NCBI GenBank assembly: GCA_965153355.1
Contig: OZ231127.1
Span: 53,320,001-53,384,000, forward strand
Direction: 5' to 3'
Length of the DNA stretch: 64,000 nucleotides
Origin: Flaccisagitta enflata
Lineage: Eukaryota > Chaetognatha > Sagittoidea > Aphragmophora
Each line of letters begins with the position of its first letter. The first letter of the stretch is position 1. Both the position numbers and the translations under genes were made by a program. Of this stretch, positions 1 through 11,545 are shown piece after piece. The notes beneath the pieces were generated by a model, which was not told the DNA's origin, ran no database searches, and was given only the letters and a program-made list of their open reading frames with translations.

Positions 1-2962
1 AGAAAAGAATTAAAGCCCCCGTGTTGATATATTTGCTTTAAATTTCATGACAAAAATTAGTCGATTTCAGCAAAAAATAGCCTTTTTTCATGAAAAAAAT
101 GAGGTTAGATAGCAGCAGTGCTTTTTTTTTCCAACAGGAGTGGTCCTACAGTGTTAGTTGTGAGGAATTAATGAAGTTTTGTTTGAAATTCTAAAAGATT
201 TGACTTATGTGATGCAGTAATGATTGATTTTGACCTAAAAACACCACAAAAAACCTCAAGATTTGGTAAATTTTGAAAAATTGTCTGCAAATTGTTCAAA
301 ATTAAGATTACTGAAAACATTTTTTTCCTTACAACATAATCTACATCAAATTCTCTTGAATTCTAGACTGATCTCAGCAATTCAGCTCAATTTGTGCAGA
401 AATAACAACTATGAAATAAAGTAAAGAAAAAGTTGTTGGGAAAAAAAATCCTTCAATGTGAAACATGCAATATTCATTTATTGTGAGTAGGAGGCTTGAA
501 TTTTTTAGTTGGTGGGATATTCTTTGCTTGTAGCAAAACTTAATCAAATTATCTACCTGGGGAAAAAAGAAAAAATTTTCGATCTGAAAGCGGTGTACAA
601 TTATTCGTAAGTGAACCGGGCATACACTTTTTTTTTATATAAGCACCTCGTTTATAAGCACGCCCAGCCTCAGATGTTGGGAAAATTTAAGCACGTTGCT
701 AAACGCGCTCCAGGCTGAGATTTTTAATTTGAAAAAAAAAATTTTGGTGAATTCCCAAAAATATGCCAATTTTTAGACATTTTTGGTTGGAATTTCACAA
801 AAACCAATGGAAACTTTGATAGAAATTAAAACTATTTATAATAACAATCTGTTAGCACATTCAGGATTTTGATACTGATAGAAATTATTGAATTTTTAAT
901 GAGTTTTAAAAATATTATTGCTTAGATATTATTGTTAATGAGTATTTATTGCTGTAAGAAAGACCACCAAAAAAAAATGATATATCATGATACTAAATAA
1001 CATTAATACCTAAAAAAGTTTATACTAATTCAAGATATTAATCTTATACTAATTCAAGATACTAATCTCATCCCATAGTTTATATAAAAGTATCACAACG
1101 TCAATGAAAGATACTGTATATTTTTTATACAAAATATATTCATTACTGTATTTCATACTATAATTCATTCTATACAAAACAATACTCTATGCCATACTGT
1201 TTTTATACCCTCTTGTATACATTGTTCTATACTGAATACCGTTAAATGATAAGCACGTATTTAAGCACATTTCAGCCTCAAAAATGAGATTTTGCTAAGC
1301 ACGCTCGGCCTCAGCTAAAAAAAGTGGGTGCTTATAAAAAAAAAATGTATTCTAAAAATTTCAGAGTTTGATCCTGGGGGAATTCCCCGGGGAATTCCCC
1401 AATTAAACTAACTTATTTTCTTTATTTCTAAACTAAATGGGGCATATGCCCCGTTAAGTCCTCATTTAGTCCCTGAAGATTTTCACGATAGAAATCGACC
1501 TGAAGAAAGCCACTGAAAAAAGGGTTTACTGATTTTGACAAAATATTTTTGATTAAACAAAACTAAACTAAATGGGGCATATGCCCTGTTAAGTCCCCGT
1601 TTAGTCGCTGAATCATTTTTTTCACTAACTTTTAACGGGGCATAGAACCGGGCATATTCAAACTCTAACTTTTTTTTACCGGGGACATTGGGGCTTTTGC
1701 CCGGGGCATTAATGTCACTTTTTTGTACTACAAATTGCGCTGTGAAATGTCCTTTAAAAACCACTTTCCACTTTCTTTTATCAATTTCTTTCCCTTCAGC
1801 GAAAGGGTCATTGGAAAATTGTCCAAAAAAACTCATAATGGCCGTAGAACCTGTAAAAATTGTCTGGTTTAGCTAATTTTTTTTCAAAATCAGGAAAAAT
1901 TTTCTGCCAATTCTAATGGGCTAGGTCAAAACACTTAAAAATGAAGTTTTCATGAACTTTGATTTCATGAGTTTGGTTTTTTAACCGCCAAATATATTCA
2001 AGGAATTAAGCGTCCTTTGATTAGCTTTGATACTGAAAATGAAGATAGGGAAATGAAATTAGGTAATATAAATTTATCCTCCAGTTTTAGTCGGGTTTGC
2101 TCGGAATGTACTGTACATAGGAAGTAAAAAAAAATCATAATGGGACAAATATTTCATATCGGCAAGGTGTAACTGTATGACAACAATACGAGATCGACGA
2201 AGCACAAACACCAATGATATATTTACATTCGCACAAAATGTGGAGGCTGTTGTGGGAATGTTGACAAAATTGTTGACATCGACTCATATTTTCATTTTTT
2301 CCAATCAAAAAACTTGTTCTCTAAAGAAAGAATCCTTAAACTCACTCGGAGATATGGGATATAATGGGAGTGGCGGTCATGAGTAACTTTTATCTGATCA
2401 TCACCAGATTTTAAAGTCATCATCTGCGGTGGAAATGGACACATTTCTCCCGCGAGGAACACTAAATTCGGATTTGACCATACTTTCAGTCACCCTAATG
2501 CGGAATAATCATGCTTGAAGATAAGTGTCAATACTCGGGATTGGGGTGTCACAATGTCATGAAATTTGGAGCATATGTCCTTCAAGTAGTCCTCTATTAG
2601 ATAGAAACCTGAAAAGTGATTAACTTTGAGAATTAATAGTGTTTTAAAAAAGATAATTGGCATACTCAGATTTTGCCATGAAATGGCGAAAAAATCAGGA
2701 GGAATAAAATTTGATGATAATACAATATTTGAACAACTTTTTTTACATCACTCCAGATTGATGATGACTGATTAAAAGCTCAGAAATGATCAGATAATCA
2801 ACTTTTTGATAGGTTTTGCTTGTTATTTGCTTGTCCGGACAAAATCCGGACATGCCAATGTGGCCATTTTGACCATATTTTTAGGCTCCTTAGGGGTAGG
2901 GGTGGTAAGAAAAAATGGTTTGGTAAGGTAGTCTAGGTAGTTAGGTAGGTCATCAAACTGTA
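1..2962. other. AT-rich intergenic DNA downstream of sd, no gene seen
   Basis: No coding family is recognised on either strand. Apart from the repeats listed separately, it shows a long palindrome of AATTCCCC/GGGGAATT type at about 1376-1400 and two copies of GGGGCATATGCCC(C/T) at 1439 and 1574. The minus-strand open frame at 1483-1836 covers these palindromes and matches nothing I know. Confidence 0.6.
621..1350. mobile_element. inverted-repeat element, ends ATAAGCACC.../...GGTGCTTAT
   Basis: The left end (catacactttttttttatat, aagcac, cagcctcag) is mirrored at the right end (ggcctcagc, gtgggtgcttat, run of A, tgtat). About 730 bp, AT-rich inside, no open frame. Consistent with a non-autonomous DNA transposon; no clear target duplication. 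Confidence 0.5.
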
Positions 2963-3215
2963 AACAAGCCCAAGAGGGCAACAGTCGCGTGCGTCTGGAA
3001 ATGACAAAACATGTCAAAATGTTAAAAAGGTAAAATGTTAAAAAATGTTAAACATTGTTAGAAAATGGTAAAAAATGTTAAGAAATGTTAAAAAATGTTA
3101 ATAAGTATTAAAAAATGTTAAAAAGTTCCAAATTTAAAGATGTTACCGACGGACCGACGGACCAACGGACCGACCGACAGAGCAAGGTGTAGAGTCGCGT
3201 GCACGCGACTAAAAA
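2963..3215 (+). repeat. R1 family repeat, diverged copy
   Basis: Begins AACAAGCCC...CAGTCGCGTGCG, has an internal run of AAAATGTTA-like units, then a GGACC(G/A)AC tetranucleotide run, and ends GAGTCGCGTGCACGCGACTAAAAA with the terminal hairpin. Confidence 0.75.
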
Positions 3216-3621
3216 CTAGTCACAATGCAATGGACATTGCGGTAACACTGTTAACGTGGTGGTAAGTCGGGTTCTCGTGTCGAAAAGATAGTGTGGCATA
3301 AGCCAAATAAATAAATTAATGAAGATTCAAATCAGAGTAACACGTGGGAGTGAGTCTGTGCTCCAATCGCGCAAGCGGAAAGCAAACTTTGCTTGCCCTT
3401 TCTCAATGAGTTCTCCCCACGTCGGGCGCTTCAAGCAGTGTTGTGACGCTTTCATTTTGATCAAATACTATTACTCCGAAACAATTCGACCATACTAGTG
3501 ACAGAATCAAAGCTCTGCAAATTTCCAGCCCTGCTGTGCAAACTGCATCTCTCTAACTTGATTGGTTCAGAAGTAATTCAAGGGACTGATTCTCATGGAT
3601 TCTTGACTGAAAAAAAAAAAA

Positions 3622-3837
3622 AACAAGGCCGGATACACGGCTACCCCAGTGGCCCAGTCGCGTGCGGGTGGGCAGGGGCCGAATTTGAGGTCACTTGATC
3701 ATTTGGGCAGGAGCGGTGAGGCCAAAGATCGCAAAAAAAACAAAAAAAGTAAAGTGTTACGGATGGACGGACGGACGGACGGACGGACGGACGGACGGAC
3801 AAAGCGGGGTGTAGAGTCGCGTAGCACGCGACTAAGA
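3622..3837 (+). repeat. R1 family repeat, typical copy
   Basis: Starts AACAAGGCCGGATACACGGC, contains GTCGCGTGCGGGTGGGCAGG, a purine-rich middle, (GGAC)n, then the hairpin GTCGCGTAGCACGCGAC and a short A tail. Used here to define the plus orientation of the family. Confidence 0.8.
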
Positions 3838-4020
3838 ATTGAAAAGCTCTTGAACTGATGTATGTGTTCTTTGGAACCAGTAGTTCCCATTTCACACTCC
3901 GGTGTAAAATGTTTTAGGTACACATCCCTGAATACGACACGATTGATAGCTCAAACCATAAAGAAGTGGCGAACAATAGAGTGAAAACACTCCTTAAATC
4001 AGAAATGACAGAAAGAAAAT

Positions 4021-4223
4021 AACAAGGCCAACACCTTACAGTCGCGTGCGGTTGTTAAGACCATAAGACCAAAAGACTAAAAGACTAAAAGACTACTTAA
4101 AATGACTTAAAATGATGTAAAACAACAAAAAAAAGTTATGCGTGACCGACGGACGGACAAACGGACGGACGGACCAACAGACGGACAGAGCGGGTCATAG
4201 AGTCGCGTGCACGCGACTAAAAA
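4021..4223 (+). repeat. R1 family repeat, AACACCTTACAG subtype
   Basis: Starts AACAAGGCCAACACCTTACA; the middle has repeated 'agactaaa' units; then a GGAC run and the GTCGCGTGCACGCGAC hairpin followed by TAAAAA. The same subtype recurs at 59583. Confidence 0.75.
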
Positions 4224-4457
4224 TGATCATAATGATAACAATAACATCTGTTTAAAGATTAGGTAATGCCAAAGCATGGTATGCGTGAAAAGGATGAAAT
4301 GCATACTTCCCTGTGGCCCAGCATGATGAAATTTGGATTGTAATGGGCCAATGGTATAGACTAACATCCATTCAAATTTCATCTTACTGGTCAAATTTGA
4401 AGAGAAATTCTTATGCTTTTTATGCTTGCTATGCTTTGATAATAATCTCTAAACAGG

Positions 4458-4682
4458 TTTTTAGTCGCGTGCTACGCGACTCTACACCCCGCTTTGTCCG
4501 TCGGTCGGTCGGTCGGTCAGTCGGTCAGTCGGTCCCCATTTTACTTTTTTTATTCATTTTACTTTTTTAACCTCACCGCTCCTGCCCAAATAGTCAAGTG
4601 ACCTTAAATACCGCCCCTGCCCACCCGCACAGCCCCTGCCCACCCGCATGCGACATTGGTAGCCGTGTATCCGGCCTTGTTA
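4458..4682 (-). repeat. R1 family repeat, reverse copy
   Basis: Reads TTTTTAGTCGCGTGCTACGC at its left end, a GTCGGTCGGTC run, and TATCCGGCCTTGTTA at its right end: the reverse complement of the typical copy. Confidence 0.8.
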
Positions 4683-5058
4683 TGTTTACCATAGGTACAA
4701 CCATGGATGTAGGGGAGCTCTGGAATTCACCACATCCACTTGGTATTTCAAGACCGAATCAGGATCAAGCCCGACTACTGTAAAAAGTGAAAACTGTAAA
4801 AGAAATTGTAATTTCCTTACTTTTTTCATCATTTATGAATGATAATCTTCCATTTAAAGGCTGCTTTGCAGCATTTCAAACAAACTCAGTTGAATTTTTC
4901 TCTTTTTAGGCTGTTTTTCAAAAAAATTTTAATCTTTCAATCTTAAATCACTCTTAATTCAAGTCCGACTTACTTTTCCCTACATCCATGGGTACAATGG
5001 TAACTGTAACAACAACAACAGCAACTAAAGAAAACGACATAGCGTAACATAGAGAACA

Positions 5059-5276
5059 AGTGACGCGGGGTCACAATATCGTTGTGGACGGGTGAGCAGG
5101 GTCATACAACCCCCATCCACACCATCACCAACCCCTTGGACACTCACAAACACAGACAATTACAACGGTAGCATCAAAAATGCTCTTTTCAACTCGATCA
5201 CCGTGACGGACCAATGGACCGATGGACCAACGGACGGACGAAGTCTCAAATAGAGTTGCGTGTCCACAACTAAAAA
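5059..5276 (+). repeat. R1-related repeat, GTGACGCGGGGTCAC subtype
   Basis: Starts AAGTGACGCGGGGTCACAAT and ends in a GGAC-type run with a diverged hairpin (gttgcgtgtccacaac) and TAAAAA. Fragments of the same subtype occur at 57579, 61259 and 63138. Confidence 0.65.
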
Positions 5277-5411
5277 CGACGTTCTTTAACAATAACAAAG
5301 GAAAATGTCATATCTTTAGTACTTCTTGGAAGTTCTTTGAAGACAATATCTTACTTTTATTTTTTCTATTTTCTTTATTCTATATCAAATTTCTTTAGAT
5401 TTGACATCCTT

Positions 5412-5984
5412 TTAGTCGCGTGCAACGGACTCTGAACTTTCCCTTTTTAATCACTCAGGCCTGTATGTCAAGGTGCAAACCAGGGTGCAATTCTCACGGT
5501 CAAATCATATTCAAGAAAAAAATCAAGATAATAAATTTATATTTTTTTTGAAAGAAATGATATTTTATATATATATTTTATTTATTTGGATTGAGAATGA
5601 TTTATGTGTTCAAAATCAGTTGGAAAAAATAGGGAAAAAAAAAGAAAAGAAAATTAGCGTCCATTTCTGGACTTGTCTAATGGACTAATTGGCTAATTGC
5701 TGGTATTACTATTAGCTAAATGAACTGGTAGGGTGGGGTAGGTTAGGACTTTAGAGCTAGGCTACATAGTAGCATCTAGATGAAGAAAGCATAAAAAGAT
5801 AAGGCTACATAATAGCATCTTACCAATTTATACTTCTAGCTAATATTGGCTATTGGCTAAAAGTATCAAACCTAGGCCCTATTGCTATGTTTACTGGTTG
5901 AGAGAAGGGTGTTATTCCTGGGTGAGTCACTGAGCTAATGGTTAATGTGTTAGTTTGGGGGTTATCTAGGATATCATTAAATGT
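5412..5984. other. R1 end fragment (5412-5440) and AT-rich DNA, no gene
   Basis: A short TTTTAGTCGCGTGCAACG fragment is followed by AT-rich sequence with imperfect repeats of 'aggctacatagtagcatct' (5759 and 5806). Nothing coding is recognised. Confidence 0.5.
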
Positions 5985-6293
5985 ATTTAGCGCCTTGGGC
6001 GCTTTAGAAAATGAAAAACAATTTTGTCATTTTACTTTCTAACAAGCGCTCCCTTCAGCCATAAAAAAAACTTTTATTTTGCAGATTAATTAAATGAATA
6101 TTGTTTTTTTTAAATCAAAATTTTGAAATATTGTAGAATAAAATTCAAACTATAATTGGCATGAAAACACTACTAAATGATAAAAAAATTTTTATCATTT
6201 CTTGAAATTTCCTGCTATGATTTCTTTTACATACCTTCTTTTGCAAAGGGAAAAGAGGGAGGGGCGCTAAATAGAGGGGGGGGGCGATAAATA
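5984..6293. mobile_element. small inverted-repeat element, TATTTAGCGCC/GGGGCGCTAAATA
   Basis: The left TATTTAGCGCC is mirrored at 6261-6273, and a second similar end (GGGGCGATAAATA) lies at 6281-6293. The inside is AT-rich without coding sequence. It abuts the MITE at 6294. Confidence 0.4.
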
Positions 6294-6519
6294 CTATCTT
6301 CGCCAAAAGAAACGCAGCAGTTATAGAAATAGCATAAACTTTGGAAGAATGCTGCTCTTAAACGAACAAAGCTACCCAGATTGGTCCCATCTTAAAGATT
6401 TAAAGGAGGGCTTTAAAATGGGACCAATCTGGGGTCTGTAGCTTTACTCGTTTAGAAGCAATACTCTTCCAAAGTTGATGCTATTTTCAAAACTGCTGCG
6501 TTTCTTTCGGCGAAGATAG
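6294..6519. mobile_element. palindromic MITE, CTATCTTCG termini, TA-flanked
   Basis: The 226-bp unit is nearly a perfect hairpin. CTATCTTCGCCAAAAGAAAC at the left matches the reverse complement of the right end, and the element is flanked by TA on both sides as in Tc1/mariner insertions. The core carries CCAGATTGGTCCCAT and its complement, a core shared with the elements at 14955, 23532 and 26342. Confidence 0.7.
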
Positions 6520-7860
6520 TAGTGGAAATTTGGTATTTTAATTGTTTTAAACTCATAAAACATTTTAGATCTTAGTAAATCAAAAGTTGTTCTTTGCAGT
6601 AGATTTGTTTGCTTTTCTCAAACTGACTTTAACAACAGACCGATTTTGCTGGGTTTTTTTTATAACTTCTGGAGCTTTTGTATAGTTTCATTTTCTTCAA
6701 GCTCTATACCAGGGTCCCTTATTTGCAAACTGTCTTGGACCCCAGTGTGCTAATCTCTGAACCACCTATGGAAAAAAATAAGCATATAGCATATATGGTT
6801 CGAATGAATGTGGTATGACACGGAGCAAGATCGCGTGAAAATTGCCAGTCACACAAATTTAGCATATTCTTTTGCATCCAAAAGCTATAAAAAATTATCC
6901 TGCAAGTTACCAGATGTACCCAAGTATTATATAAAGTGAATCCTCTTAGGTCAGGTGACCATCATGGCCAGTTTGGGGCTGTAAATATTGTTAAATCTTT
7001 AAGAAAAAGTGCCAAAAATCAAAATCTGACAACAAAGATTGAAATGACCTGATTTTTGATGGTTGCTGTCCTCAGAAAACTAACAAACCTGCTCTTTTCG
7101 TAAACCAAACCCACTCAAGGCATCACAAGGTTTAAATAAAAAAAAATTGGCTATCTACAGACTCAAAATTTAGGTACAAAAAAAAACATTTTTTCTAATT
7201 TTCAAAATTACAATGAGAAAAATAAAAAATGCAAAAAAGTTAATCCAGTGAAATCAAAGCATACTTCCTGCTGACCCAGCGTCATGAAATTTAAGAGCTA
7301 GTTAGAAATAATAAATGGCTAGTTGTGTTTCAAATTTTGTCTGTCTGCGACGATTTTAAGGTGCGATTTTGATATTTTTTTGATTGGATGTAAGATAATT
7401 TTAGATTTTGGAAAAAAACATTTTGCAATTTGAAAATAACAAATAAAAAAAACGGACAAGGTTTTTGCATTTTTGAAAACATGGGGACCTAGATAATCAA
7501 TTTGGCTAGGTCCCCATGTTTTTAGTTTTCCCAATTTTTCATTTTCTATGCAAATTTGTTATTTTCAATGAGAGTGGTTCTGACTCATTTTTTATTGTAG
7601 TCAGGGATCTTAGGGCAGAAAAAAAAGTGTAGGTCCAAAATTTTCAAAAACCTCTGGAACCTCACTATTCTGACATAATTTTTTGTGCTGAACATGAATC
7701 TGACCTTCATTTTTAAATATTTTTTGGGCACCCCTTTCAAAAATCCATTTTTTTGCCATTTTTGGGGTAAAAATGCACTTTTTGGCTTTTTGGAATACAC
7801 TTATGTGACTAGGTTGCGTTTTACAGTCAAATCTAACAAGAACTGGAGTGAATACACAGT
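6520..7860. other. AT-rich DNA with a hairpin at 7470-7530, no gene
   Basis: No coding family is seen. An inverted repeat surrounds 7484-7523: AACATGGGGACCTAG, loop ataatcaatttgg, then the complement. The same loop sequence occurs in the hairpin at 41780, so the two belong to one element family. Open frames near 7600-7950 lie on both strands and look like chance frames. Confidence 0.5.
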
Positions 7861-8800
7861 TTGCGAGAGTCTGGCGGTCATACAGGGATTTAAATTGGCC
7901 AAAAAAAGGCCAAAAAAGGCCCAAAATGGCCAAAATCAGCATTTTCATTTAATAGATTGTTGTTATTCAAAAATTTTCCGCCAATCTCACTTGATCCAGT
8001 CAGAACTAGGTCAAATGTACTCATTGAGAGCTTTGAAAACTGATATGGGGGCCATGACAGTCCAAAAACAGGCCCAAATATGGCCAAAAATGGCCAAAAT
8101 TGGCATTTTCATTCGAAAGATCGTTGTTATTCAAAATTTCTTTGCCAATCTCACTCAATCCAGTCAGAATTAGGTCAAATATACTCATTGAGAGCTTTGA
8201 AAACTGTTATGGGGGCCATTATATGCCAAAAACAGGCCAAAAAATGGCCTAAAATGGTCAAAATCAGCATCTTCATTGCATATATCATTGTTATTTAGAA
8301 TTGTTTCACCAATCTCACTCAATCCAGTTAGAACTAGGTCAAGTATACTTATTGAGAGCTTTGAAAACTAATACTGGAGCCATAACAGGTCAAAAACAGG
8401 CCAAAAATAGACTAAAATGGTCAAATTGGCATTTTCATCTTATATATCATTGTTATTTAGAATTTTTTTGCCAATCTCACTCAGTCTAGTCAGAAATAGG
8501 TCAAAAATGGCCTAAAATAGTCAAAATCTGCATTTTCATCTTTTAAATCATTGCTAATTAGAATTTTTTTGCCAATCTCCCTCAATCCAGTCAGAACTAG
8601 GTCAAATATACTCATTGAGAGCTTTGAAAACTAATACGCAGGCTATTACAGGCCAAAGATGGGCCAAAAATGGCCTAAAATGGTCAAAATTGGCATTTTC
8701 ATCTTGTAAATCATTGTTACCGGTATTTAGAATTTTTTTGCCAATCCCACTCAATCCAGTCAGAACTAGGTTTAATATACTCATTACTTATCCAAAAATA
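7860..8800. repeat. tandem repeat of about 165-bp units, roughly five copies
   Basis: A block reading 'ccaatctcactcaatccagtcagaa', split here as CCAATCTCACTCAATCCAGT then cagaactaggtcaaatatac and tcattgagagctttgaaaac, recurs near 7980, 8144, 8310, 8570 and 8740. The copies are separated by 'aaaaatggcc' runs. Degenerate fragments continue at 9340-9480 and 9765-9980. Open frames here arise from the repeat. Confidence 0.75.
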
Positions 8801-8861
8801 TCTGAGATATTGAGCATTTTATAGCCAACCTCAGTCACTTAAGTCAGAAATAGGACAAATA

Positions 8862-9334
8862 CAGTGGGACCTCGGTTTAAGGGATTTCTAGGGACTCACT
8901 ATTTTTGTCTTTTAAATCCGAAATCCCTTAAATTGAATTCATTGTTTTATTAATGATTTTTACGTTAGTTATCAAATTCATAGAGAAACCACATCCTTTT
9001 TTTAAAGTTTGTTCATCAACAATGATTGATTTAGTTCATGGCAGGATATTTATGGTACAGGAAATATTTCATCATTTTTAATGATTTTTTTTTAAAAGTT
9101 TATCTAAAAATCATTTTGTTTTTCAAAATTCATCAAATTTACCTAAAATTTCTCCTGATGTAAGGATATTTTTAAAAACTTGTCTCTTTAATCCGAATAT
9201 CCCTTAAATAGAGGTTCCTTATATAGAGGTTTTTTAACATTGGAAAAGCCTGAGAAACTTCGGGACCAGACAGTGTTGTCTCTTAAATACGGATATCCCT
9301 TAAATAGAGGTGCCACTAAGGTGGGATTCCACGG
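8862..9334. mobile_element. pogo/Tigger-like MITE
   Basis: Starts CAGTGGGACCTCGGTTTAAG after TA, and ends with a mirrored, diverged copy (aggtgccactaaggtggg, attccacgg) before TA. Internal 'cccttaaat' units repeat in both directions. CAGTNGAACC-type ends with TA flanks are typical of pogo-like elements. Confidence 0.55.
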
Positions 9335-9494
9335 TATAGTCTTTGAGAGCATTGAACACTGATGCCTGGATCATAACAGGCCAAAAACAGGCCATAAATG
9401 GGCTATAATGGCCAAAATCTGCATTTCCGCCAACCAGTTCATTATAAAGCAGATTTTTAGCTCATCCTTGACTTTTTTTGGCCTATTTGTTGAA

Positions 9495-9711
9495 AACAAG
9501 GCCAGATACACGGCTACCCCAGTTGCGTGAGGTTACCAAAGCATTTGGACAGGAGCAGTGACGCCAAAAACCGCAAAAAAAAAAAGTAAAGTGTGACAGA
9601 CAGACGGACGGACGAACAGACCAACAAACCAACCATCATACCAATGGACTGATGGACCGACCATTGGACTGACAAAGCAGGTTGTAGAGTCGCGTAGCAC
9701 GCAACTAAAAA
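9495..9711 (+). repeat. R1 family repeat
   Basis: Starts AACAAGGCCAGATACACGGC, contains a degenerate GGAC/GACC run, and ends GTCGCGTAGCACGCAACTAAAAA with one mismatch in the hairpin. It is inserted into the degenerate 165-bp repeat zone. Confidence 0.75.
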
Positions 9712-10282
9712 TTCTGAGTTACAATTATTTTTCTTAATAAACATGTTGCTTTTGATCATTTGAGCCTATTTTTAGCCTATTGCTGGCCTGGTTTTGGACT
9801 GTTATGACACCCCCCCCCCCGTGTCAGTGTCCAAAGCTCTTGATGAGTAAGTTTTACCTAGTTCAGACTTGACTGATTGAGATTGGCTTAAAAAACAAAA
9901 ATTTTTAATAACTGATATTTTTGGGGAAAAATTGTTTTTGGCAATTTTTACCGGGTTTTGGCCTGATTTTTGCCACTCAAGATCGCCGTATGGCCGCAAG
10001 ATTCTTGTGGACAGAGAATTCACCTCAGTTCTTGTATAATCTGATGTTATATTAAGAATTGGTCTAGCAGGGCTAACACATTTGAGTAGGGATGTGGAAG
10101 CAGTCAACTTTTATGCCGCATCCATCGCTTCCGCTTCACAGTACAAATACTAGAAGCTTTCCCATCTCCAAACTGGAAGCGGTCAATCGCATCCACATCC
10201 CTACATTTGAAATATCAGTTTCAAGGCCCTAGAAATCTATGGGGGCAGGAAAAATGTGGAAGATGGTCTTTCAGTCTGACTG

Positions 10283-10285
<3 letters not shown>

Positions 10286-10337
<52 letters not shown>

Positions 10338-10449
10338 GACTGACTGACTGATTGTCTGACGGATTGACAGACTGACTAACTGACTGACTGACAGACAGAG
10401 AGTGAAACCAGAAAGACATACAGACAGAATAAGCGGAATCTCTTTCCTT

Positions 10450-10516
<67 letters not shown>
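10286..10516. repeat. two (GA)n microsatellites with a GACT-rich spacer
   Basis: (GA)n at about 10286-10335 and 10453-10516, separated by 'actgactgactgaca' tetranucleotide sequence. The minus-strand Leu/Ser frame over it is a repeat artefact. Confidence 0.9.
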
Positions 10517-10522
<6 letters not shown>

Positions 10523-10544
10523 TGAGAGAATAATTAAGTATTAA

Positions 10545-10610
10545 AACAAGGCCCGTTTCACGGCCTATACAAGTCGCGGACGGGTGGGCAAGGGAGGGAA
10601 TTCGTGTTTT
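10545..10610 (+). repeat. R1 end fragment
   Basis: AACAAGGCCCGTTTCACGGC followed by AAGTCGCGGACGGGTGGGCA; no hairpin end is found downstream, so the copy is truncated. Confidence 0.5.
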
Positions 10611-10757
10611 TTGCGCTTTTAAATGGTCAGGCTGGACTGGAACTTGGAATTCAAACGGTTTAAAAAAGAAACTAGGGTCTGGTGGCGGGTGTTACAGCTT
10701 AGGAGGCGGAAATGTTGGGATTGAAGGTTTGTTTTAACAATGACGCGTTGTGACGAC

Positions 10758-11292
10758 AACAACAACAACAACAACAAAAACAACAACAACGGCAACACCA
10801 AAAACAACAACAACAACATCTAATATAACAATGATAGGTGGTGTAATCTTCAGGCCTGATTTTAGAGCGAGCCCGCGAGCCCGATGCTCTCTCTTTTGTT
10901 CTCGGGCTCTTATGTTTTGCAATCTTTGAGCCCGGCAGGCTCTCTGTCATTGATGGGAGGGATTTAAAGCGCTCAAGCTCATTGACAGAAATATATAAAA
11001 AATCATCAAGTTTTGAGTCGTTTTTTCTTTTTTTTTCACAAACTGAATCATCTTTGTGGTGATTTTTTTATCAATATATCATATAATCAGTAGCTGCTTT
11101 AGCAAATCTAGGCTGATATATTTGTAAAATTTAGCATAATATTTTTACCGGGCTCGTGGTTTTCCTCTCGGACTCTGTCAAATTATGAGGAGCGAGCCCG
11201 ACTGGCTCAGTTAAAAAAAAAACTAAAACCAGGCCTGGTAATCTTTATGACCGGGGTCGAATTGAAATGTTCTGATTAATAATACCTATGGT

Positions 11293-11339
<47 letters not shown>

Positions 11340-11356
11340 CGATGGCGGAGACAAGG

Positions 11357-11413
<57 letters not shown>

Positions 11414-11431
11414 GCAACAACAACAGTAACA
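10758..11431. repeat. (CAA)n microsatellites either side of a hAT-like MITE
   Basis: (CAA)n at about 10758-10821 and 11291-11431. The element between them is listed separately. Confidence 0.85.
10851..11237. mobile_element. hAT-like MITE with 8-bp target duplication GTAATCTT
   Basis: The 387-bp element begins and ends CAGGCCTG (itself a palindrome) and is flanked on both sides by GTAATCTT (10843-10850 and 11238-11245). The inside has repeated GAGCCCG/CGGGCTC motifs in both orientations. An 8-bp direct duplication with CAG-type ends is the hAT signature. No transposase frame. Confidence 0.7.
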
Positions 11432-11458
11432 ACAGCTACTACGTGATGATAACAATTG

Positions 11459-11545
11459 TGAATGATTGGATGAATAAATAAATGAACGAATGAATGATTG
11501 AATGAATGAATGAATGAATAAATGATTGAATGAACAGCTTTGTGA
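11459..11545. repeat. (GAAT)n microsatellite
   Basis: Imperfect GAAT/GATT tetranucleotide run. Confidence 0.8.

Noticed and set aside
1483-1836. 117-residue minus-strand frame
   Set aside because: It overlaps palindromic GGGGCATATGCCCC repeats, has no family likeness and no splice or promoter context.
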